Source: an uncultured Anaerolineae bacterium
Lineage (GTDB): Bacteria; Chloroflexota; Anaerolineae; Aggregatilineales; Phototrophicaceae
Length of the DNA: 62,658 bases
Direction of reading: 5' to 3'
Assembly (NCBI GenBank): GCA_937944445.1
Contig: CALDYP010000002.1
Location: forward strand, 1-62,658
The position numbers and the translations under genes are program-made. Under the pieces are notes generated by a model. That model ran no database searches. It had not been told where the DNA came from and saw nothing but the letters and a program-made list of their open reading frames with translations. This document shows positions 34,980-42,995 of the stretch, piece after piece (the first letter of the stretch is position 1; every line of letters begins with the position of its first letter).

Positions 34980-35129
34980 ATGTCAAACCCATCTAGCAAG
35001 AACCCACGCCGTGTTGAGCCAACCGATGCGCTGGCCGAGAAAGTGGCCAAGCGCGTGCTAGAACTGCTGAAGGAAACCGCCCGCCGCGACACTGAGCGCC
35101 GTGGTCAAACAACTCGGAGGAACCCATGA
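34980..35129 (+). CDS. 49-residue helical protein between tube genes
   Basis: A short open frame from ATG 34980 to TGA 35127-35129, overlapping the next start (ATGA). It encodes a basic helix (LAEKVAKRVLELLKETARRD) ending TERRG. The helix resembles the last 25 residues of the 494-residue Pro-rich protein encoded at 35619 (VEQLAQKVFRILRSRLRTD...RERR), suggesting a shared docking helix. No ribosome-binding site is obvious. Tight packing in the operon supports that it is real. Confidence 0.6.
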   Translation: MSNPSSKNPRRVEPTDALAEKVAKRVLELLKETARRDTERRGQTTRRNP

Positions 35130-35587
35130 ACCCGATCAACCAAGCGTTGGGGATGATGCTGCCGCAGGAGTGGTTTCAGTCGTTTCTGTTCGTGGTCGCT
35201 GTGGACAACGTCAAGTACGGCGCGTTCAGCGAGTGCGTGCTGCCGAACCTGACTGTCAAGACGGAAGACGTGCGCGAGGGTGGCCAGAACACCTTTGTTC
35301 ACAAACTGCCCGTCAACGTCGACGTGGGCACGTTCACGCTCAAGCGCGGCATCACGCGCGATTTGTACTTTCTGCGCTGGTATTTGCAGGTGATGAACGG
35401 CGAAATCGCGCAGGCCATGCGCACCGTGACCGTGCTCACCTACGATTCGCTCAACGTGCCGCTGGCCACTTACACCTTTGCCCAAGCTTACCCCACCAAG
35501 TGGAAGGGGCCATCTCTCAAGGCTGGCGAGTCCGCCATTGCGGTTGAGGAGATCGAATTTGTGCATCATGGCTTTGAGGTGATGTGA
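35126..35587 (+). CDS. Inner tube protein 2 (Afp5-like)
   Basis: A 153-residue tube-family paralogue: FLFVVAVDNVKYGAFSECVL, FTLKRGITRDLYFLRWYLQV and YTFAQAYPTKWKGPSLKAGE. It differs from the first tube protein in having the EGGQNTFVHKLP segment typical of initiator tubes near the baseplate. GGAGG lies 7 bases upstream of ATG, inside the previous small gene. It probably forms the first tube ring at the spike end. Confidence 0.9.
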   Translation: MNPINQALGMMLPQEWFQSFLFVVAVDNVKYGAFSECVLPNLTVKTEDVREGGQNTFVHKLPVNVDVGTFTLKRGITRDLYFLRWYLQVMNGEIAQAMRTVTVLTYDSLNVPLATYTFAQAYPTKWKGPSLKAGESAIAVEEIEFVHHGFEVM

Positions 35588-35618
35588 TCTGTCTGGTTGA
35601 GATTGAGGAGCTAAGCTC

Positions 35619-37103
35619 ATGGCACGCCTTCCGCGTCTGACGATTGGCGCACGCATGTTACAGTTCGCCCAGCGCAAGCTCAGCACTTACGCCAGCAGCG
35701 GGGTGACGCCCATTCCGCCGCGTGTGCGCCAGCGCGGCGTGCGCTCCGGTGAGTTTGACGAGGCCCCTGACTTCACTGAGGCCGCGCCCCCCTCACAGAT
35801 GTCAGCCGTTGTGCCGACGCACCCCGTGCAGCGCACGCCGCGGCCGGCGGCCCCAGCAGCGCTACCCCCGCCCCAGCCGCGCGCCAACGTGCCCATCATC
35901 CACCCGGAAGCCACTGAGTACGCGGCTGACGATCCCGACTTCCAGCGGCTGCAAGCGATCATGCGCAAACACGAAGAGATTCGGCAAGAGCAGCTCCGCC
36001 GCCAAGCCGAGAAGCAGGCCGAACACCCCGATCTCGTGCCCAAACCGGCTAGCAATCGCGGCATCCGCCGCCGCGCGGCTTTCGACTATGTGAACACCGA
36101 GGCGATCCGCGACGAGAGCGCGCCCGCGTCCCCTCCACCCGCGCCGCAGCAGACCGCCGCGCCACAGAACACAGAAACATCTGACAGCGACGACGACAGC
36201 CATTCTGCCCCTTTGTTGGCCAATCCCCCGCCAATGACAGCGCCCAGCGAGTCACCGCAGGCCATTCAGCGCGTCGAAGTGCTGCCGGCAGCAAGCGACC
36301 CCGTCCAGCCCATTCAGCGCGTGGATGCGCCGCCCAAGCGCGAATCCCAAGCAGCGGAAAACGTTCCAGTTGGGCTTGAGGGCCTGAGCGAGGTCAGCAT
36401 GCTTCAAGCGTTCACCGAGGTACAGCGATCCCCGCTGCCGCCGCGTCCAAAGCCATACCTGCCGCCTCTGCCACCAACCCCAGATCAGATTGTCGATGCG
36501 GCGGCTGACGCGGAACAGCCAACGCCGCCTGTGGACACGGCACGCCATACCCCTACACCCACCCCCCTGCCCGTGGACACAGCACGCCGTGATCCGACAC
36601 CGACGCCGCCCGCAGCAAGCGACCCCAGCCAGCCGTTAGATTTAGAAGACGCGCTGCTGCGCGCGTTCGCGCCGCCCAGCCCGCCCCAGATGGGGCCGCG
36701 GCATAAGCCCTACCTCATCCCCAGCAGCGAGGAGGCCGAATCACCCGCCAGCCCACCGCAAGCCCAGCGCCAAGCGACCAGCGCGCCGATTCAGCCCATC
36801 CAGCGCGCGCCCGCCGCCGACGCGCCGCAAGCGCCCCGCCAACGCCCAACGAGTGAGCAAGCGCGGCTGCTGAACGCGCTCGATCTGCCCACGGACACCC
36901 ACATCGAGGGCAGTTGGAGCGCGCCCGCGCCGGTGACGATTCAGCGCGCCATCGACGCGCCGTCAACCTCTGACCCCGCGCCTGAACCAGAAACAGCCTC
37001 TGACCAAGAGGTAGACCCGGCAGTGGTCGAACAGCTTGCGCAGAAGGTCTTCCGCATCCTGCGCAGTCGCCTGCGCACGGATCGTGAACGTCGTGATCTA
37101 TAA
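35619..37103 (+). CDS. Pro/Ala/Gln-rich disordered eCIS protein with IQR motifs
   Basis: A 494-residue low-complexity protein with a basic N-terminus (ARLPRLTIGARMLQFAQRKL) and long Pro/Ala/Gln/Ser-rich stretches. V/I-Q-R motifs recur (HPVQRTPRP, QAIQRVEVLP, VQPIQRVDAPP, EVQRSPLPP, IQPIQRAPA, VTIQRAID), as do RPKPYLPP and RHKPYLIP. The C-terminal helix is LAQKVFRILRSRLRTDRERR. No known domain is visible. Position between tube and LysM-baseplate genes would suit a tape-measure or scaffold-like role, but its composition differs from helical tape measures. The same IQR motif occurs in the DUF4157 protein at 42996. Confidence 0.75.
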   Translation: MARLPRLTIGARMLQFAQRKLSTYASSGVTPIPPRVRQRGVRSGEFDEAPDFTEAAPPSQMSAVVPTHPVQRTPRPAAPAALPPPQPRANVPIIHPEATEYAADDPDFQRLQAIMRKHEEIRQEQLRRQAEKQAEHPDLVPKPASNRGIRRRAAFDYVNTEAIRDESAPASPPPAPQQTAAPQNTETSDSDDDSHSAPLLANPPPMTAPSESPQAIQRVEVLPAASDPVQPIQRVDAPPKRESQAAENVPVGLEGLSEVSMLQAFTEVQRSPLPPRPKPYLPPLPPTPDQIVDAAADAEQPTPPVDTARHTPTPTPLPVDTARRDPTPTPPAASDPSQPLDLEDALLRAFAPPSPPQMGPRHKPYLIPSSEEAESPASPPQAQRQATSAPIQPIQRAPAADAPQAPRQRPTSEQARLLNALDLPTDTHIEGSWSAPAPVTIQRAIDAPSTSDPAPEPETASDQEVDPAVVEQLAQKVFRILRSRLRTDRERRDL

Positions 37104-37119
37104 GAGAAAGTGAGCCAAG

Positions 37120-37797
37120 ATGAGCACGTTAACACGCGGTGGCCTCGTCCCCGCTAAGTTGATCAACCTCGCCACGCAGGAAGAAATCCTGTGCATGTTC
37201 AACCCGGCAGATTACTCAATCTCCAAGCAGAACACCTATGAGAAGCGCAACATCATCGGCAAAGACGTGCCGGAGATGACCTTCCAGCAGGGCGGGTCGG
37301 TCTCGCTCACCTTGAAGCTGCACTTTGACACCGCCGATACCGCCTCGGATGTGCGCTCGGTGACGAACAAACTGCTCAAGCTCATGATGATCGACCCCAG
37401 CACCCAGAACGCAGCCACCGGCAAGAGCAGCCCGCCCGCGGTGGCCTTCAGTTGGGGGCGCGTGTACTTCCGCGCGGTGGTCACCAGCATGACCCAGCGT
37501 TTCACCCTGTTCAAAGAGGATGGTACGCCGCTGCGCTGCGTCGTAGACATCACGATGGAGCAGCAAGACGAAGACCCCGCCTTGACGACGCAGGTGCAGG
37601 GCACGACCAGCAGCGGCACGCAGCGCGCCCCAAGCAGCGGCGGCGGCAACACCGAACAGACCACACAGGGCGACCGCATCGACCACGTCTCACAGCGCGG
37701 AACCGGCAGCAGCAACAACTATCGCTCCGTTGCCGAGAACAACAACATCGACAACCCGCTGCGGCTTCAAAACGGGCAAACTTTAAAAGTCAAGTAA
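37120..37797 (+). CDS. eCIS tube/baseplate adaptor with LysM-like end (Afp7-like)
   Basis: A 225-residue protein. The N-terminal domain (about 1-155) has the contractile-injection tube-protein signature (KLINLATQEEILCMFNPADY, FQQGGSVSLTLKLHFDTA, FSWGRVYFRAVVTSMTQRFT). A Gly/Ser/Gln-rich linker follows, and the end (SVAENNNIDNPLRLQNGQTL) matches the core of a LysM domain. Afp7-type proteins connect the tube to the spike hub, and their LysM part sits in the baseplate. Its start is 17 bases after the preceding stop. Confidence 0.87.
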   Translation: MSTLTRGGLVPAKLINLATQEEILCMFNPADYSISKQNTYEKRNIIGKDVPEMTFQQGGSVSLTLKLHFDTADTASDVRSVTNKLLKLMMIDPSTQNAATGKSSPPAVAFSWGRVYFRAVVTSMTQRFTLFKEDGTPLRCVVDITMEQQDEDPALTTQVQGTTSSGTQRAPSSGGGNTEQTTQGDRIDHVSQRGTGSSNNYRSVAENNNIDNPLRLQNGQTLKVK

Positions 37798-37811
37798 TGT
37801 GAGAGGCCGCG

Positions 37812-39677
37812 ATGAGTCCAGTAACTGCACAGATCGCCCAAATTCAGATCCTCATCGAAGGCGCTGAGCTGACCAAGCCCATCTACGACCAGTTGATCTC
37901 TTGTCACGTCGAGACGGCGCTTGGGATGCCCGACATGGCCGTGATCGTGTTCAGCGATGACCCGCTGGATCCCACGCTCATCACCGACACACAGCGGTTC
38001 ACGTTGGGCAAAACGATCGAGATCAAACTGCCAGCCCAAACACCCAGCGACCTGCAAACCGTCATGAAAGGTGAGATCGTCGCCGTCGAGCCAGAGTTCA
38101 CCAGCAACATGACGGTCAACCTGCGCATCGTCGCCTACGACAAAGCGCATCGCATGGGGCGTGAGCGCAAGATACGCTCGTTCGTCAACGTCACCCATTC
38201 CGACATCGTCAGCCAGATCGTCGGCGCATATGGGCTGCAAGCGCAGGTGACCGCCACGACGAGCGTTGTGCCCTACTACCTGCAAGGCAGCGTGACCGAC
38301 CTCGAACTGCTGCACGAGCTGGCGCTGTTGAACGAGCGCGTGCTGTACTTCCGCAGCGGCACGGTGTACTTTCAACAATTCAGCGACATGGCCACCAGCC
38401 CAGTCATGACGCTGACGTGGGGCGAGAACCTGCTGGAGCTGATGCCGCGCATCGGCGGCGCGCGCCAAGTCAACGAGGTAGAAGTGCGCGGCTGGAACTG
38501 GGACACCAAAGAAGCCATCATCGGCACAGCCACCAGCCCTACCGCACAGCCCAACCAAATCGGCGACACGACCACCGCCCAGACCGCGTTCGGCGCGGCC
38601 AAGCACATCGCCGTGACGTACACCGTCCACTCGCAAAACGAAGCTGAGACCGTGGCCAAGCGCCTGCTTAACCAATATCGGGGGAACTTCATCACGGCCA
38701 GCGGCCACGCCATGGGCAATGCGCGCCTGCTGGCGGGCAAAAAAGTCACCATTGAGAACGTCACCCCGCGCTTCAACGGCACATACACCATCTCGGCCGT
38801 TACCCACAGCTATTCCGCCGATGGCTACGTGATGGACTTCACCGCCAGCGGAACCTTTGAGCCGATCCTCGCTGACCTGATCGAGCGCACCCTCCACCGC
38901 GAGGCGCAGATCTGGCCCGGCGTCTACCCCGCCATCGTGACGAACAACAACGACACCGAGAAGAACATCGGGCGCGTCAAGATCAAGATGCCGTGGCTGC
39001 ACGCGGAGTTGGAGAGCGATTGGGTGCGGGTGGCCACCCCCAACGGCGGCAGCGGGCGCGGGTTCTTGTTCGTCCCGGAGGTCAACGATGAGGTGCTCAT
39101 CGCGTTTGAAAACGGCGACATCAAACGGCCCTACGTGATCGGCACGCTGCACAACGGCCAAGACGCCGCGCCGCTCGGAGCCAGCGACTACCACGCCAAC
39201 GGCGCGACCAAGAAGCGCATCTTGCGCTCACGCACAGGTCACATGCTCGAATTTGACGACACCGAGAACGCCGAAAAGCTCACCCTCAAATCGAAGTCCG
39301 GCCACATCCTAGAGATGGACGACGGCAGCGAGCCGAAGATCACGCTGAAGGACAAGAGCGGCAACCTCCACCTCACGATGGACACTCAAGGCAACAAGAT
39401 CGTGATCAACGCCGACGCCACCGGCGGGATGGACTTGCTCTCGCAGGGCAAGATCACGATCAAGTCGTCCTCCAACGACGTACAAATTGAAGGCATGAAC
39501 GTCAACACCAAAGCCACCACCGAGGCTAAAATTGAGTGCGCCACCCTCACCGCTGCGGCGCAGGGCACTGGCTCCATCAAAGCCAACGGCTCTATGACAG
39601 TGGAAGGCTCTGGCAGCCTTGAGGTCAAATCGACGGGTGTGACGTCCGTCAGCGGCAGCTTGGTCAAGATTAACTAA
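37812..39677 (+). CDS. VgrG-like spike/hub protein (Afp8-like)
   Basis: A 621-residue protein equivalent to phage gp27-gp5. The hub part (about 1-370) includes HVETALGMPDMAVIVFSDDP and NEVEVRGWNWDTKEAI. The OB-fold part has NIGRVKIKMPWLHAELESDW and GFLFVPEVNDEVLIAFENGD. The C-terminal part is a beta-prism/helix with repeats such as SKSGHILEMDDGSEPKITLK, ending in a Thr/Ser/Gly-rich stretch. No extra enzymatic domain is fused. The PAAR protein (29028) is the expected tip. Confidence 0.93.
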   Translation: MSPVTAQIAQIQILIEGAELTKPIYDQLISCHVETALGMPDMAVIVFSDDPLDPTLITDTQRFTLGKTIEIKLPAQTPSDLQTVMKGEIVAVEPEFTSNMTVNLRIVAYDKAHRMGRERKIRSFVNVTHSDIVSQIVGAYGLQAQVTATTSVVPYYLQGSVTDLELLHELALLNERVLYFRSGTVYFQQFSDMATSPVMTLTWGENLLELMPRIGGARQVNEVEVRGWNWDTKEAIIGTATSPTAQPNQIGDTTTAQTAFGAAKHIAVTYTVHSQNEAETVAKRLLNQYRGNFITASGHAMGNARLLAGKKVTIENVTPRFNGTYTISAVTHSYSADGYVMDFTASGTFEPILADLIERTLHREAQIWPGVYPAIVTNNNDTEKNIGRVKIKMPWLHAELESDWVRVATPNGGSGRGFLFVPEVNDEVLIAFENGDIKRPYVIGTLHNGQDAAPLGASDYHANGATKKRILRSRTGHMLEFDDTENAEKLTLKSKSGHILEMDDGSEPKITLKDKSGNLHLTMDTQGNKIVINADATGGMDLLSQGKITIKSSSNDVQIEGMNVNTKATTEAKIECATLTAAAQGTGSIKANGSMTVEGSGSLEVKSTGVTSVSGSLVKIN

Positions 39678-39693
39678 CCAGCAGGAGATTGCT

Positions 39694-40083
39694 ATGAGCG
39701 TTGACAACGTCGGCCGCGGGTTGGCCTTCCCCCTCCATCTGACCGATCAAAGCCGCCTCGCGATGGTCTCCGGCGATGCCAACATCCAGCGTTCCATCCG
39801 CATGATCTTGTTCACCGTCCCCGGCGAGCGCGTCATGCGGCCTGACTTCGGCTGTGAGATCCACTCGCTCATCTTCCACCCTTGCAACGATCAAACCGCC
39901 GCCCTCGCCGAGCGCTACGTGCGCGACGCCCTGTTCCAATGGGAGCCGCGCATTGACGTGATCGGGGTCAACGTCTCGTTTGGCAACGCCGAAATCGGTG
40001 AGATGCTCATCAACATCGAGTACCTCATCAAAGATCGCCCAGACCCGCGCAGCATGGTTCTGCCTTTTTATTTACTCCCTTAA
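39694..40083 (+). CDS. Baseplate wedge protein, gp25-like (Afp9)
   Basis: A 129-residue gp25/lysozyme-related baseplate protein. The hallmark segment is IRMILFTVPGERVMRPDFGC, followed by ALAERYVRDALFQWEPRIDV. This family starts sheath polymerisation at the baseplate. It is separated from the VgrG gene by 16 bases and from the baseplate-J gene by 22 bases. Confidence 0.93.
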   Translation: MSVDNVGRGLAFPLHLTDQSRLAMVSGDANIQRSIRMILFTVPGERVMRPDFGCEIHSLIFHPCNDQTAALAERYVRDALFQWEPRIDVIGVNVSFGNAEIGEMLINIEYLIKDRPDPRSMVLPFYLLP

Positions 40084-40105
40084 GATGAGAGCATGAAGGT
40101 TCTTT

Positions 40106-42085
40106 ATGGAATTTGAAACTCCACGGCTGGACGACCGCAGCTTTCAAGATCTCGTGGCCGAGGCGCGCCAGCGGATCGCCCTTTACACGCCCGAATGGAC
40201 AGACCACAACCCCAGCGACCCGGGCATGGCGCTGGTGGAGCTGTTCGCGTTCATGACGGATGTCGCGCTGTATCGCATGAACCGCGTTCCTGAAAAGACG
40301 TACATCAAGCTGATGCAGCTGCTTGGGATGCAGCTTCGTGAGGCCGAGCCGGCCCGCGTCCCTGTGACGTTCTGGCTCTCCAGCCCGCAGCCCATCACCA
40401 TGACCATCCCCGTCGGCACGCAGGTCGCCACCACGCGCACCGAGACCGAAAAGGCCATCATCTTCAGCACGGACGCCACCGCTGAAATTCTCGTCCCGAA
40501 GATCGAATACGTGCTGGCCAGCAGCGGCAGCACAGGCGAGGGGCGCGCCTTTAGCGCCTACAGCGTGGCCGACGTGCTCAACGGGCGCGTGCGCATGCCC
40601 GCCTTCCCGTCTACGCCGCCGGTCACAGGGGATGCGTTCTACATCGGCTTTGAAGAAGACCTCAGCCATCACATCATCAGCTTGCAGTTGGACGTGTCGG
40701 TGGCGGAAGGCTCGGGCATCGACCCAACGCGCCCTCCGTATGTGTTTGAAGTGCTGAGCATGGACGCAAGCCAGAGTTGGGTTGAAGTGGAGGTCGAAAA
40801 GGATGAGACCCAAGCCCTGAACGTGAGCGGCGTCGTGCGGATGTATCTGCCGCGCATGCGACGCGCCCCCCGCAGCGACAAGATGTCCTACTGGCTGCGC
40901 TGCCGCCTTGACCAGAGCCGCGTCGTCGAGCAGTACCAACGCTCCCCCACGATCACCCGCATCCAAGCGCAAAGTTGGGGCATCACCATCCCCGCCACCC
41001 ACGTGACGCGCGTCAACAACGAGATCCTAGGCCGCTCAGATGGCTCCCCCGGGCAGACCTTCCTGCTTCAGAACGTGCCGCTGGTCGCCCGCACGATCAA
41101 CGAATACATCGTCGTCAAGCTCGACAACGGCACAGAAGAGCGCTGGTACGAGGTGGCCGATTTTGCGTCCGCCACGCCCGACGACAAGGTCTACACCATC
41201 AACAGCCAGACGGGCGAAGTGCGCTTCGGCCCGGCGCTGCCCCAGCGCGACGGAACCATCCGACGCTTTGGCGCAATCCCGCCACAAGGGTCGTTGATTG
41301 CCATGCGCCAGTACCGCTACGGCGGCGGGGTCGTGGGCAACGTCGCGCCGCTGGCGATCAACGTGCTCAAGTCCTCCATTCCATACATCGCGCGCGTCGT
41401 CAACCGCCAGAGCGCAGTGGGCGGCATGGACGCGGAGAACGTCCCACTTGCCAAAGAGCGCGTGCCGCACTATCTGCGCACGCTCAACCGCGCTGTCACC
41501 GCCGCGGACTTCGAATACCTCGCCCATGAGGCCTCGCCCGGGCAGATCGGGCGCGTGTTCTGCTTGCAGCCCCCGCTCACCAGCCGCGGCGAGGTGAACT
41601 TGCTCATCATCCCCTCCGTGGCGCGCCTGCAAGGTTTCATCTCGCCTGAAAGCCTTTACCTCTCGCCCGATTTGCGCGACCGCGTACAGCAGTACCTTGA
41701 TGAACGCCGCTTGCTGTCCACCCGCCTACAGGTGATGTCCCCGTCGTATCAATGGGTGGAAACAGAAGTCCGCGTCAAAGCAGCGCGCCATCAAGACATG
41801 GAGCGCGTGCGACAGGTCGTCGAACAGCGCCTGTTCGAGTTCCTCAACCCGCTCATCGGCGGCGCAGACGGCAAAGGGTGGCCGTTCGGGCGCGATCTGT
41901 ACGTGTCGGACATTATCGCCGTGCTCTTGGCCGTCCCAGAGGTAGACCTCATCCGCCACATCCGCCTCTACCCGGTGACCTACCGCGAAGGGGACTTCAT
42001 CCGCGAGCCAGAGCTGACAGAGCTGCCCGTCGCCTCTCACGGGGTGATTATCTCCTACCGCCACACAGTACAAGTGGAGGGGTGA
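40106..42085 (+). CDS. Baseplate J-like wedge protein (Afp11)
   Basis: A 659-residue baseplate-assembly protein of the gpJ/Afp11 family. Diagnostic segments are NPSDPGMALVELFAFMTDVA near the N-terminus, the central YRYGGGVVGNVAPLAINVLK, and ERVPHYLRTLNRAVTAADFE followed by HEASPGQIGRVFC. With gp25 it forms the wedge that links spike and sheath. Its TGA overlaps the ATG of the FHA-tail gene. The length is within the family range. Confidence 0.93.
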   Translation: MEFETPRLDDRSFQDLVAEARQRIALYTPEWTDHNPSDPGMALVELFAFMTDVALYRMNRVPEKTYIKLMQLLGMQLREAEPARVPVTFWLSSPQPITMTIPVGTQVATTRTETEKAIIFSTDATAEILVPKIEYVLASSGSTGEGRAFSAYSVADVLNGRVRMPAFPSTPPVTGDAFYIGFEEDLSHHIISLQLDVSVAEGSGIDPTRPPYVFEVLSMDASQSWVEVEVEKDETQALNVSGVVRMYLPRMRRAPRSDKMSYWLRCRLDQSRVVEQYQRSPTITRIQAQSWGITIPATHVTRVNNEILGRSDGSPGQTFLLQNVPLVARTINEYIVVKLDNGTEERWYEVADFASATPDDKVYTINSQTGEVRFGPALPQRDGTIRRFGAIPPQGSLIAMRQYRYGGGVVGNVAPLAINVLKSSIPYIARVVNRQSAVGGMDAENVPLAKERVPHYLRTLNRAVTAADFEYLAHEASPGQIGRVFCLQPPLTSRGEVNLLIIPSVARLQGFISPESLYLSPDLRDRVQQYLDERRLLSTRLQVMSPSYQWVETEVRVKAARHQDMERVRQVVEQRLFEFLNPLIGGADGKGWPFGRDLYVSDIIAVLLAVPEVDLIRHIRLYPVTYREGDFIREPELTELPVASHGVIISYRHTVQVEG

Positions 42086-42978
42086 TGAGCGAATCCGAGA
42101 TCAAACTGCTGCTGCGCGTCAGCGGCCCAGACATGGACGAGACGCAGATCCTCGTCGGGCGGCAGGGCTTGCGCGTCGGGCGCACGCGCGACAACCAGCT
42201 CGCGCTCGAAAACCGCGAGATCAGCCGCCAGCACATGCGCATCGTCTGGCGCGAGGACAAGTACTTCGTCGAAGACCTCAACAGCAGCAACGGTACATGG
42301 CTGAACGACAGCCGCCTGACCCCGCGCGATCTCTACGAGCTGCGCCCCGATGACACAGTGCGCGTCGGCCCGTATCTGATCCGCGTCGTGCGCTTCGAGA
42401 TCGTCAGCGCGGCGGCTGTCGTGCCCGCTGCGCCCGAGCCGGTCACCACCACGCTTGAGATGGAGCCGGTGCGCCGCGCCGTGCGTGCCGCCGAGCAGAC
42501 CATCCTCGCCCGCCGCAGCACGTGGCTCAACTACCTGCCCGCCATCTTCAGCGACGACAGCTTCACCGAACGCTACCTGCTCGTGTTTGAGTCGATCTTC
42601 AGCCCCATCATGTGGGTGCTCGACAACTACGACTACTACCTTGATCCCGACACAGCCCCCGCCGAGTGGCTGCAGTGGATCAGCAGTTGGTTCGACATCA
42701 TGATCCTGCCGGAGCTGCCCCTTGAGCGGCAGCAGGCCATCGCGCGGCAGCTCGGTTGGCTGTTCTCACGCCGTGGGACGCGCGTCGGCCTCCAGCGCCT
42801 GCTAGAACTCTACTTCGACTTCACCCCTGAAATCATCGAACCAGAAGACGAACCGTGCCATTTTGTAGTAAAATTGCGTATCAGTCAGTCGCCTCTCTCC
42901 AACGCGCGCGAAGTGGCCGAACGGCTGATCCAATCACAAAAGCCGGCGTTTGCATCCTATTCCGTTATTTTTGAGTAG
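42085..42978 (+). CDS. FHA domain fused to a phage-tail/baseplate (gpI-type) protein
   Basis: A 297-residue protein starting at ATG 42085, which overlaps the baseplate-J stop; a longer in-frame reading inside the previous gene is rejected. Residues about 8-105 are a well-conserved FHA domain (GLRVGRTRDNQLAL, REISRQHMRI, NSSNGTWLNDSRL) with the phosphothreonine-binding Arg, Ser, His and Asn intact. Residues about 145-297 match tail protein I/baseplate domains (LNYLPAIFSDDSFTERYLLV, LGWLFSRRGTRVGLQRLLEL). The fusion places a phosphothreonine reader on the baseplate, so assembly or docking could respond to the kinases encoded nearby. Confidence 0.88.
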   Translation: MSESEIKLLLRVSGPDMDETQILVGRQGLRVGRTRDNQLALENREISRQHMRIVWREDKYFVEDLNSSNGTWLNDSRLTPRDLYELRPDDTVRVGPYLIRVVRFEIVSAAAVVPAAPEPVTTTLEMEPVRRAVRAAEQTILARRSTWLNYLPAIFSDDSFTERYLLVFESIFSPIMWVLDNYDYYLDPDTAPAEWLQWISSWFDIMILPELPLERQQAIARQLGWLFSRRGTRVGLQRLLELYFDFTPEIIEPEDEPCHFVVKLRISQSPLSNAREVAERLIQSQKPAFASYSVIFE

Positions 42979-42995
42979 CAGAGGAGGCCCTTGCC

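Noticed and set aside
37767..39194. 475-residue open frame antisense to the VgrG-like gene
   Set aside because: Composition (His/Asp/Arg/Val/Ala-rich) is typical of an antisense shadow in high-G+C DNA, and the plus strand encodes a clear VgrG-like protein.
41752..42084. N-terminal extension of the FHA-tail gene into baseplate J
   Set aside because: It is Arg/Pro-rich shadow sequence; ATG 42085, overlapping the J stop, begins a clean FHA domain.
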